DNA of 64,000 bases. Source: Corinectria fuckeliana. Lineage: Eukaryota > Ascomycota > Sordariomycetes > Hypocreales > Nectriaceae. Every line of letters starts with the position of its first letter. The stretch's first letter is position 1. This document shows, piece by piece, positions 48,416 through 58,530 of this stretch. The notes under the pieces are model-generated. The model worked only from the letters and a program-made list of their open reading frames with translations. It did no database searches and had not been told where the DNA came from. The DNA lies in the NCBI GenBank assembly GCA_019137255.1, contig WPDH01000067.1:487907-551906 (forward strand). The letters are read 5' to 3'. The position numbers and the translations under genes are program-made.

Positions 48416-51018
48416 GGGGGAGGCCGCCAGCCGCGGCATTGGAGAAGCAGATGATCTGGGGATTGGGTACTATGTACTTGTACCCAATGGATGGTCTCGA
48501 GCTAATACAACCTACCGGCAAGTAAACCTACTACCGGTAGAGGTAGAGAGACGTGCCCGCTGCCCAATGCCCAACGCCATCGTCGATGCACCGGGAGCGA
48601 CGGCCGTCCCCTGCCAAATCTCCAGCTGATTGATCTTCTATTACCATACGGAGTATATGTACGAAGGTTTCAGCAGAAGCTAGTAGCTACTTACTGTACA
48701 GGGCCCGGACGAAGACCCTGGTACGAAAATCCTGGCGAAAAACTGGTGGCGCATTCGAGCCTCCGAGAGTTCCCATTCGTAGAGCGTACCGGCATTCTTG
48801 GTAGCAGTGCGGGGCCTTCGCATCGCCGCTTTTTGCGAGGCGAGCTATCGAAGCCAAACTCCCACGGCAGTGTCACGACTCAATGCGGCAGCGAGTGTGC
48901 TTGTGTGTGGTGCGCGCGCAGAATCGCGAACAGCTTCGTCACTCCCTCCGCCACCACCCTGGCTGACGGGAGCCGAGGCTGAGCGACGGCGGAGCGAAGA
49001 GCAGCGAGGGCGCTTGGCTGGATCCGTCACTAACACGCCCAACCGCCGACCGGACAGCTCGGGAGGCATGGGAGCGCCACGTACTGAAGGAACCATCCAT
49101 GCCAATGCGCAAAGGGTCGTACTGCGTAGCCTTGGCTCTCACTGTCACATACATTGCACAGGGGGAGAGGACTCGGGAGGCAGGCTTCGGATTGGACCCA
49201 TGACTGCAGATGACGATGGAATACAGGACGGGTGGCTAGGAGGCACAGGCATTGGAGGTCAAGTGCAGATTGCAGCGTGCAAAAGCGCGGCGAGCAGTCA
49301 AGCGAGGCTCTCGGCATCGACGGGACTGGCTGGAGGGAGGGGGGGTTTGTAGCTTCGTTCGCTGATGTTCGGGTCGCGTTCACCTTAGGGAAAGCTGGGC
49401 ATTCTGTCGCTTTGCGCGCGCGCGGGTGTTTCGCTGATCGGTCTTTGACGCTTTGTCGGCGAGGCGAAGAGAATCGGGAATCCACTATGCCGCTTGCTGC
49501 TGGGTGCCCTGCCCTGTCGGGAGGGACGAGAAGAGGAGAGAAACGAGACGAGACGAGGCCCCTTGAAATCTTTTGAGCAGCCCGGGCGTGGCCGGCGCAG
49601 GCCGGGGATGCGCGTTGGGGTGAGTTTGTGAGTTGTTCTTTGATTTGTGGTTCCCCCGTTGATGAAGGTCGAAAGCTCCGTTCCCCTCCGTCACCCCCGT
49701 CGTCTCCGTGTCCGTTCCCGCCACCTGTCCGTCCAGGCTCATCGAGAGGGTGTGTGTGTGAGCCGTGAGCTTGTGTGAGCTAATCTAGGTAGTATGAGTG
49801 ACACAATTCTGCTGTCACTGGCAAGGGCCCTTTGCTTTTAATTCAACCTGATCCCTCCCATTAGGTATTATTATCCCCGCCGTCTCCGCCGCGTCGTGGT
49901 TTGTCTTTCTCTTCCCATCTCTCTCCTTTGCTCCGCGTACCTCGTCAACGCCAACCCTCCCAGCACTTGGAAGCTTTACTTGGGTTTGTTGGCTTGTGGT
50001 GGAGTGGACGTTTCGCTCTCAGTAATAGAGGAATTGACTACGCAAGCAACCCTCTCTGCCCGCTGAGAGTCTCGACCGACCGACCGTCCCTCCTTCATCG
50101 AGTCGTCCTTCCCCGACGTCGAGACCAAGACGAGGACGAACCGCAAATTTCCCATTGCGTTACGGGTCGATCCATTGGGACCAACGGAGTCAGCAGACAG
50201 ACACCGGTAGTTTGTCTCTGTGCTTGGAATCCGGAGCTCCCTCGATAACACCCCGAAAATAAAACGCCAAAAGCCCACGTGGTTGCGTGCCGAGCCGAGT
50301 CATTGGGTGAGTTGGTGATTCATTGATTCTGTCTCGTGTTAGTTGCTTTATTCCTCTTGCATTTCAATTCATTTCGCTTCGCTTCAAGCCTAGCTGGCTG
50401 GATTCGTCCCCGTTTCTTATGGAGACTGGTTCGTCGTCGCCTAGTGCCACGTACAGACGCGCACACAATCTCACTCATACACACGGTCGCACAGAGATAC
50501 GCGTGCGAGTGCCTCTGTCCGTGAGTGGTGCGTGCGGCGTGTGCAGGATTTTGGCGTGCGGCCCGCTGTCGGAAGTGCCCAACCAAAGCCGGCCTGGTCG
50601 GTGTCCACAGCCAATTTGCAACGGGCGGATCGTCGCTTTCCCCCATTTCCTCCTGGCGGCGCCACCTCCTGCGCCTCCTGGCACCAACCTTGAATTTCCC
50701 CGGCGCAAACTCACTTCCTTCACTTTCATCCTTTTCTATCACTTCGGCATCTTCCATCCTTCGTCGCCGGGGGCTTTTTTTTTCCTTCTTCTTCCCGTTG
50801 GTGAAGAGTGCCTTCCCGTGCGTCTCCCCTTTGCTTTCGGAATTGACCTGACTTGAACCGCACTGCATTGCATTGCATCACACTGCGGCACCGTTCTGCG
50901 TTTCTCGTCTCTCTTCCTCGTCTCTCCTTTTCTTCAGCACTTTACATCCGCACTCTGCATTACCCCCCCAATCATCATCAGCTCTGCATCACACCTTGCA
51001 ACGACCGCCCAGGGGATT

Positions 51019-51057
51019 ATGCAGCTTCCTCCACACGCGTGTCAATTCGCCCACTAG
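51019..51057 (+). promoter_or_regulatory. Short upstream reading frame in the Lcb2 leader
   Basis: ATG at 51019 opens a 12-codon frame (MQLPPHACQFAH) ending in TAG at 51055-51057, 144 bases before the Lcb2 start. No other ATG lies between it and the main start. It matters only if the transcript begins upstream of 51019, which the sequence alone does not show. Confidence 0.3.
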
Positions 51058-51200
51058 GATTTGCACCCGCTGACCCTTAATCTTTCACAACATCAGATCT
51101 CCTAGATCTTTATACATCGCCGCATCCTTCGTCGACGCTTCAGCACTTTATCGCGACTTCGCACCAAACTTCGCCCTAATCCGCAACCCAGGCAGGAGAC

Positions 51201-53207
51201 ATGCCCCGTCGGCTCGCCAATCCTTTCTCGTCCTCTCCCTCCATGTCTCAACCCGTCAAGTCGGGCGAGAGGCGCCCGTCCACGTCAAAGGGCAACCGCA
51301 TCACCCAGTTCTTCTCCAGCCCCAAGGCCAAGGAGCAGACGGGTGCCCAGCACGCTCTGCTCGCCATGCAGCAGCACCAGCCCAATGCCGCTCCCGGTCT
51401 TTCACCCTCGCCCGCTGCCCTCCCTACCATCTCTCTGTCGAGCGCCGGTCCTGGTGAAATCAACAGTGTCGATGGCTCAACCACGACCCTTTTCCAGCCC
51501 CAGTCCGCTGAAGAGGTTGAGCGACAGAAGCGTGCCGACGCCCAGTTCGGTCCGTTGACCCACCCAAGCCACCGTTACACCAGCATGTCTCACGGAGAGC
51601 CTCTCGTAGCCCCCGTCGAGGACGAGCCGCCCTATTACTTCATCCTCACCACCTACATCAGCTACCTCATTCTCATTCTTCTCGGCCACTTCCGTGATTT
51701 CTTCGGCAAGCGCTTTGGCAACCCCAAGCACTACCGTGCCCTCAAGGCCTCCAACGGCTACGCTGCCCTCAACTCCGACTTTGACAACTTTTACGTCCGC
51801 CGCCTGAAGATGAGATTGGACGACTGCTTCGCCCGTCCCACTACCGGCGTTCCCGGCCGCTTCATCACCCTGATGGATCGCAAATCAAATGACTTCAACC
51901 GCACTTACCAGTACACCAACACATTCACTGAGACTCTCAACATGAGCTCCTACAACTACCTCGGTTTTGCTCAGTCCGATGGTCCCTGTGCCGATGCTGT
52001 CGAGGAGTGTGTCAAGCGGTACGGCGTTAGCACCTGCAGCCCCCGAGGCGCAGCTGGTACCACGGACCTTGCTCTTGAAGTGGAGCGCGAGATTGCCGAG
52101 TTTGTTGGCAAGCCTGCTGCTATGGTTTTCTCCATGGGTTACGTCACCAACGCCAGCTCTTTCCCTGCCCTCGTCTCCAAGGGTTGCCTTATCATCTCTG
52201 ATGAGCTCAACCATGCTTCCATCCGTGTCGGTGCTCGGCTTTCCGGCGCCGTGATCCAGTCCTTCAAGCACAACGATATGGCCCATCTTGAGCGTGTTCT
52301 TCGCGACGCCATTTCTCAAGGTCAGCCCCGTACCCACCGCCCCTGGAAGAAGATCCTCCTTGTCGTCGAAGGCCTTTACTCCATGGAGGGTACTCTCTGC
52401 GATCTTCCTGGAATTCTGGCTCTCAAGAAGAAGTACAACTTTTATCTTTTCGTTGACGAGGCCCACTCCGTTGGTGCTCTGGGTCCTCGTGGACGTGGCG
52501 TGTGCGATTACTTCGGTATTGACCCCGCGGAGGTTGATATTCTCATGGGAACCCTGACCAAGTCTTTTGGCGCAAACGGTGGATATGTCGCAGCTGACAA
52601 GCACATCATCGATAAGCTCAAGAGCACCAACGCATGCACCGAGTATGGAGAGTCTCCCGCCCCCAGCGTGCTCATGCAGATTTTGGCATCTCTAAAGCTC
52701 ATCACTGGCGAGCTTTGCCCTGGTCAGGGTGAGGAGCGCCTGCAGCGTATCGCTTTCAACTCCCGTTATCTTCGCCTGGGATTGAAGCGTCTCGGTCTCA
52801 TCGTCTGCGGTCACGATGACTCTCCTATCATCCCTGTCATGCTCTACCACCCCGCCAAGCTTCCCGCCTTCAGCCACGAGATGCTTCGACGCAAGATCTC
52901 GGTCGTCGTCGTTGGCTACCCTGCGACTCCCCTCATCAGTTCTCGTGCACGATTCTGTGTTTCGGCGGCGCACAACAAGGAAGATCTTGATCGACTGTTG
53001 GCCGCCTGTGACGAGATTGGTGACGTTTTGCAGATCAAGTACTCGACTGGTGTGGCTGGTGGACAGGAACCCCTGCCTGAAGGTATCGCTCTCGAGGACG
53101 AGAAGGAGTGGAGGAAGGAGACTGGCACCCCTATGAAGGCACCCAGGTGGCGCCTGGAGGATGTCATTCGACACGGCGTCAACGATGCCAAGGCCCCCCT
53201 GCGGTAA
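51201..53207 (+). CDS. lcb2: Serine palmitoyltransferase subunit 2 (Lcb2)
   Basis: PLP-dependent catalytic subunit that condenses serine with palmitoyl-CoA, the first step of sphingolipid synthesis, at the ER. Single exon, 668 residues. The N-terminal 140 residues are Ser/Pro-rich and poorly structured, followed by one membrane segment at about 146-162 (YFILTTYISYLILILLG). The alpha-oxoamine synthase domain shows NMSSYNYLGFAQ, YGVSTCSPRGAAGTTDLALEVE, SDELNHASIRVGARLSG, VVEGLYSMEGTLCDL and FVDEAHSVGALGPRGRGV. The PLP-binding Lys454 sits in GTLTKSFGANGGY. Yeast Lcb2 has 561 residues, so this one is about 100 longer, almost entirely at the N-terminus. Codon choice is strongly biased toward C-ending codons, suggesting high expression. 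Confidence 0.97.
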   Translation: MPRRLANPFSSSPSMSQPVKSGERRPSTSKGNRITQFFSSPKAKEQTGAQHALLAMQQHQPNAAPGLSPSPAALPTISLSSAGPGEINSVDGSTTTLFQPQSAEEVERQKRADAQFGPLTHPSHRYTSMSHGEPLVAPVEDEPPYYFILTTYISYLILILLGHFRDFFGKRFGNPKHYRALKASNGYAALNSDFDNFYVRRLKMRLDDCFARPTTGVPGRFITLMDRKSNDFNRTYQYTNTFTETLNMSSYNYLGFAQSDGPCADAVEECVKRYGVSTCSPRGAAGTTDLALEVEREIAEFVGKPAAMVFSMGYVTNASSFPALVSKGCLIISDELNHASIRVGARLSGAVIQSFKHNDMAHLERVLRDAISQGQPRTHRPWKKILLVVEGLYSMEGTLCDLPGILALKKKYNFYLFVDEAHSVGALGPRGRGVCDYFGIDPAEVDILMGTLTKSFGANGGYVAADKHIIDKLKSTNACTEYGESPAPSVLMQILASLKLITGELCPGQGEERLQRIAFNSRYLRLGLKRLGLIVCGHDDSPIIPVMLYHPAKLPAFSHEMLRRKISVVVVGYPATPLISSRARFCVSAAHNKEDLDRLLAACDEIGDVLQIKYSTGVAGGQEPLPEGIALEDEKEWRKETGTPMKAPRWRLEDVIRHGVNDAKAPLR

Positions 53208-53223
53208 TGCATAATTCCACTCT

Positions 53224-53229
53224 AATAAA
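53224..53229 (+). terminator. AATAAA polyadenylation-type signal after Lcb2
   Basis: A consensus AATAAA lies 17 bases after the Lcb2 stop, followed by GTTGTTTTTGG. Fungal signals are degenerate and the short distance makes its use uncertain. Confidence 0.35.
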
Positions 53230-55063
53230 GTTGTTTTTGGCGTTTGGACTCTTTTCTTGATACAAACCCATGTGTTCCAGAGAATGGAGTGGTGTTGTTA
53301 TGGCGCAACTGAATAGACCATCGTCTCTGGGATCCAGGGATGCACGACTCGTTGCCCTTTCTTATTTTATTTTCGAGCGAGCCATGCTGTCTAGCTGTCT
53401 CGCCATTTACAAGTTGGTCTCTCGGACCTCAACATTTTCTGTGTCAAGGGGTTTTGCGGAGTTGGGTGAGGAGCATAATGGTATTGTAGTGCGAAGGCAT
53501 CTTTTTGGCAACGGGAAACACGAGCAACGCTCATGCGACCCCGACAAGATTGGGACTGGAGAGTCAATCGTATATAAACACTAGCATAGAGAGCGTCGAA
53601 TTTGTATATAGTGTCTTAAAGTGGTACATTAGTCTCCAGTGTGAATACAGTCACGAAGACATAATTCCGAGTCCAATGCTATGTAAGGGACCTAGTCTGT
53701 AGGACACAGATCGGTAGCGGTTAACGTAGAGCCACGGCAAGCCGGGACAGGTATTTCGGAGTGTATAAATAGTTACATAGGCTGACTATCTTATGCCCTG
53801 ATTTTGGCATACCCCTGTCAGAGACGACGTCTTAAGGTGCAGGTGAATGCAAAGACAATGACAGCTCGCAACTCGGGGTTGTTACAGCTCGTCCTGGAAA
53901 CGAAACATGCAAACATACATGGGCACGGCGAGAAGCAAAGGGAAACAACGGGACTGTCTGGTCATCTCCACACGGGCAGGTCAGGTCGGGGGACTCGGGC
54001 GACAGCCGACTTGTCAAATGTGAGGCTGGACCCGGTTCCTCGACCGGGGCGATAGTTGACATTTACGTCACGGCGCCCTTACACTTGCACAAACACACCT
54101 TCCTGCCCCTGAAACCAACACAAAGAAGCCATTCCCGATTATGCGAATGTGTTTTTTCTCGGAGAAGGGAGCTGAGCTGAGCTGAGCTTAGCTAGAGAGG
54201 GCGACGGGAACCTGAAACGCAGACGACGGGGGGTTCGTAGGATGCGGGGGCAGCGAGGGAGGGAATACGAGGTGAGAGTGTGAGGAGAGTGAGAGAGAAA
54301 AGGTAAGAGGAATTCGCGGGTTATTAGTTTGTTTGCTTGGGGGGGGGGGGGTGGGAGGTGCTGAAGGTGGTGGTGAAGTTTGGGAAGATGCCGGGGATAT
54401 GGGGACTTTTGGACGGTACCTGCATAGTACGAGAGAGGGAGAGGAGCCAGTCCAGGCTGTGTAAAGCATAGTCTATCCACGTGTAGCAATGATGGGCTTG
54501 CTATAAGTAGCGAGGCCGGAGGTTCAAACTCCTGATGGACATGGCACGTACGGGCCGAGTATTGCAAATAAGCGTACCCGAGCAGAGGTAATTTGACAGC
54601 GGACCAACCCCGGAGGGAAGCAAATCAGAGAATCGGTACCAGCAACCTAACGGCCCCCTTCCCTTCCCTTGCCTCGCGTCTTATGCTGCTGGGCGCTCGG
54701 AAGCCGTTGCCGTTGGGTTAGGTACACAGGCAGCCCGGCCATTAGTTCCGGTGCATGAGTTGTTGGTTGCGCGGTTACGTCTGTACATGTGCATATCCGG
54801 GGCAGGTTTTTTTCCTCACGATATCCACAAGGCCGCATGGGATTATGGACAGACGCAAACATTTAACGGGATAGACAGGCCACTTACAGTGGAGAATTTC
54901 AAAAGAGACTACATGGATACTATGCTGGAAAGGAACAAACGAGATCTTGCATAATAAACAGGCACCCACCTAGGTACATACATAGTACTCAGGCAAGTAA
55001 GCAGACCTAAGTAGTAGGCGTCAGGTACCGGGTGCATATCCGAGAAATGACAAGGAAACAAGA

Positions 55064-55125
55064 CGAGACAAGACAAGACAAGACAAGACAAGGCAGGACA
55101 TGGCAAGACAAGGCAAGACATGAGG
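55064..55125. repeat. ACAAG/AGACA pentanucleotide repeat, degenerating rightward
   Basis: About six clean units followed by variants (GGCAGGACATGGCAAGACA). Simple-sequence slippage product. Confidence 0.8.
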
Positions 55126-56867
55126 AACACTTGAAACCAGAAACAAAGCGTCGTTCCCGCTTTCAAGCACAAACACCTCGAAAAGGAAGGAGGAGTCTCA
55201 CTTTTTCCTTTTCCCTTGCGGCTTGTATTTCTTTTCCTTTCTTTTCCAACGCCCCCTCCTCCATGCCTCCATGCCTCCCGCTCTCCCCCTTGGACTTGGA
55301 CCTTGGGTGTGTCCATGGGCCGTGGAGGGGAACCTAGACTAGATTAGGCTTTGGGGCCGGAGTTTTCTTTTTGGGACCTTGGGTTGAGAAGACGCCGGCC
55401 CTCCTGGCGCACCTTGCCTTGGTTGCCGCCGCTGGTTTCCCCGGGCAGCGTCATGGACATGGACATGGACATGGACGTGAACTTGCATGTGTAGGTACCT
55501 GGAGCTGCTGTGGGCTACCTACTATGTAGGCACCAGGGGCGCCGAAGCAGCGGGGGACGATTCGTGTGCGTAAAGGACTAGACTACCATCCAGGCGCTTG
55601 TCTTGAGGGTACCTGAAGACGTAGGGAGCAGTATTTGCGGTGGTGGTCCGGTGGGTTATATCCGTCATTCATCGAGGGCCGAGAAGGTAGGTAGGTAATG
55701 CTACGTCGTCATAGCATGTATTAGAGGAATCCCTGGGCTGGCTGGGCTAGGAATAGAAGGTTGTGGCTGTGCAGTCAGTGCACCGATCTCTTCTACGGTG
55801 GGTTGGGTGGTTATCCGCAGCTACCTATCTTCATGCGGCCTGTTTGCTGGTTGGGGCGGTCGGTCCCTCTGCGGACAGGAGGGTTTGGGGACTCTTGCTT
55901 TGAAATGGATGGGAGTGGAGGAGAAGCAAAGAATACTAGAGGGGACAATCCATTGAAAGCACGTTGTAGACCTAGCTACTGAGTACTACGCAGTGAGTAG
56001 TAGATGTGCTTGTCCCGGGCAGTCTTCGCTACCTCTTGGGTGCCTGTGCTACTAGCCCCGCCGCTGTAGCAAGGTACCTGCCCTTAAGGCCTTAAGGCGA
56101 CCTGTCCGGCTCAGGGAGGGTACCGTGCTACCACAGGGCACTTAGACGCTACCCTCCCAGTGGACGCCTCTCTCTCTCTCCCTCCGCTAAGGTATTCGTG
56201 ACCAAGCCCAGGCTACGCACTAGATTAATACTAGGTGGGCATCCATTTCTTCTCCCTCCCCAGCGCTTCCGGGTGGTCCACCATCCCGTCGCTACCAAAC
56301 CGACTGCCCTACTGTCACCTCCACCTCCGCTTCCACGACACGACCATCGACGACGACTCCATCATCACCGGCGATCCTTCTTCTCTGCTCTGCTCATCCT
56401 CTCGCCTCGCCCCCTTCTTCCCTCCTCGCTGCTGCCTCGGGCCTTGCCAAGTACTGCTGCTGCTACACCTCCCCGGCCTCGTCCCCGCCATTTCACGGCC
56501 TCCTCGCTTGCTCGACCAACAGCCTCTGGTGCCGCCGTCTCCGCCCTCCCACCTGCACTCGTCCGATTTGCTCCCTAGCCTCGTTTCGACCCAAGGCTTC
56601 CCTCTCGCTCCTGGGCCCCCACCAGACCACTCCCGCGCGACGACTTCACTCCGTCTCTGTCGCTCCCGCCTCTGTCGCTGCATACTCTCTCTGTACCATC
56701 GAGGGCGACTGATCGATCGACTGATGCCCACGGGGCCCCCTCGTCCCATCTCGATTCAACGACGGTCGAACCTGCCGCATCACCGCCGAGACCAGCCGCT
56801 ACCAACGGTCCATCACCATCGCTCCGGCTCTCGTCGTCGTCTACCCTGAGCTGCTGGCGACTGCTCG

Positions 56868-56894
56868 CCCCCCCCCCCCCCCCCCCCCCCCCCC
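56868..56894. repeat. 27-base poly-C tract just upstream of the Ste50 start
   Basis: An unbroken C run ends 12 bases before the ATG at 56907, so it lies in the probable leader. Its true length may be unreliable in the assembly. Confidence 0.8.
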
Positions 56895-56906
56895 TCTCTC
56901 GTCACC

Positions 56907-58530
56907 ATGATGAGCTTCGACGGTGGCACCGCCTACGCCGAGTCCGACGCCGACGACGAGTACGAGCGAAGCATGGGCGGCCACTCCCCCGTCGCCGACT
57001 TCGAGACCTCTCCCATCGACTCGGAGCCTCCTACCTCCGCTGAACACACCCCGACCTACGCCCACCGCAGCGGCACCGACCGCCTGCCAGACACTATCAT
57101 TACGGAATGGACCGCTGACGAATGTGCCGACTTCATTGCCAACCTTGGCCTGCCGCAGTATACTGATTGCTTCCTTGGTTAGTCCCTTCTCGATGTCGTT
57201 CTGGCCGACCTTTTGCTGGGCTCCTGCTTGACGTTGATCCTTTCAATGGATTGACTTGCTGATCCATCTTCCGTCACGGTTGCAGAAAACGAGATTGTTG
57301 GTGAGGCCCTCGTGGCTCTGCTACACGACGACCTCAGGAGCATGGGCATTGCCAGTGTTGGCCATCGCCTGACCATTCTCAAGGGCGTCTACGACGTCAA
57401 AAAGGCCCATGACGTGCCCATGGAGAGTGACCACTACCTACCCCTGTGTACGTCTCCAACCCCCGTTCCTCTCGAGTCATTTTATTCTAACCGACAACCC
57501 TGCAGCTGCCGATGCCGAAGCCCAATATGCCACGGCGACTCTCAAGGATATCAAACACCTCGTTGAACAATTCCGTGTGCGGGACGAACGTATGCACATG
57601 CTCGAGCAGGACCTGCGGCGAATGACGGACGATTTTAGGCGCCTAAGGGAGGACATGCTCCCTGCTCTGCGTCTGGTCAAGGATGCCCAGCAGCCTTTAC
57701 CCAACCTGAGCGGCAACAACCAGGCCTACAGCTACGAGGCCACCATCTCGCCCCCAGCACCGACTCCCACCTCTGGCCAATCCGCAAACGCCATGAAGCG
57801 CCAGTACTCGACGAGGAAGATTGTCATCGGAACCACGCCCAAGAATGCCTCCCCCACCCAGACGACGCACGAAAGATCAATAGCCGAGACGACTCTCGAT
57901 CCCGCCAACGCCGCGGAGCGGGCCGTCATGTCATCATCACACCTCGCCGCCATGAACGGAGGTGGCCAAGGGGCGTCATCTCCTTCATATCCTTCTCCCA
58001 ACATGCCGTCTCCAACCTCACCGCCATCCCACTTGAGTGCGACCACCCTTGCCTCCCGGTCCTACCGAAGCGACGCCCCGGTCACATCTACACGAACAAC
58101 ATTTGACAATGCCGACCACGGGACCTACACCCGTGATAAGGGTCAACAAGGACCGCCTCGTCGACGAGAGACTCCCGTTCCCGATACGCCAAACAGCAAT
58201 GCCTCGGTCGAGATATTTAAATCGTTCCGTGTCAGCATGGATGATCCTTGCTACAAGGTGCTACCAGCAGCCCTTAAGAAGTACCAAATCAATGCACCTT
58301 GGGATCAATACGCCCTGTATATCGTCTACGGTGACCAGGAGCGATGTCTGGGTCTCGAAGAGAAGCCATTGATATTGTTCAAGCAGCTGGACAAGGAAGG
58401 CAAGAAACCCATGTTCATGCTGCGGAAGACGACAAGCGCGGCGGCAGACGAGGTACCGGGCAGCGCAGGGCTCGGCAACACCACTCGGGGGGCGGCAGCA
58501 GGGTATGATCCTCCAGGAGGTATCATTTAG
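56907..58530 (+). CDS. ste50: Ste50-type MAPK cascade adaptor (SAM and RA domains)
   Basis: Cytoplasmic adaptor that tethers the MAPKKK Ste11 to upstream GTPases, serving mating, filamentation and osmotic pathways. Exons 56907-57177, 57286-57447 and 57506-58530 give 485 residues; donors GTTAGT and GTACGT, acceptors CAG. The N-terminal 60 residues are acidic and disordered. The SAM domain (about 63-133) reads WTADECADFIANLGLPQY, LENEIVGEALVALLHDDLRSMGI and GHRLTILKGVYDVKKAH. A predicted coiled coil follows (LKDIKHLVEQFRVRDERMH). The long middle is Ser/Thr/Pro-rich with SP/TP sites typical of MAPK targets. The RA (Ras-association) domain lies at about 374-448 (VEIFKSFRVSMDDPCYKVLP, NAPWDQYALYIVYGDQERCL, KKPMFMLRK). 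The protein ends GYDPPGGII. A second ATG directly follows the first. Confidence 0.94.

Larger units (their letters stand above)
46757..51200. other. Divergent spacer of about 4.4 kb between acetoacetyl-CoA synthetase and Lcb2
   Basis: Serves as promoter side for both neighbours. Contains TACGGAGTA motifs at 48197-48205 and 48647-48655, a GACTT repeat at 48376-48415, and C/T-rich leader sequence from about 50690 to 51200 with a short upstream frame. No gene supported. Confidence 0.45.
53208..56906. other. Gene-free spacer of about 3.7 kb, ending in the Ste50 leader
   Basis: Begins with the Lcb2 3' flank. Contains a GAGCT repeat near 54169-54190, a 13-G run at 54339-54351, an ACAAG array near 55064-55125 and a GGACAT array near 55449-55474. 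From about 56230 it becomes C/T-rich leader sequence for Ste50. No gene supported. Confidence 0.45.

Noticed and set aside
51291..51327. PIP-box-like ITQFF motif in the Lcb2 N-terminus
   Set aside because: The required upstream Gln is missing, the protein is an ER membrane enzyme, and short matches of this kind arise by chance.
54500..54545. tRNA-like T-arm (GGAGGTTCAAACTCC)
   Set aside because: The G53-C61 pair fails and no matching acceptor, D or anticodon stems could be drawn around it.
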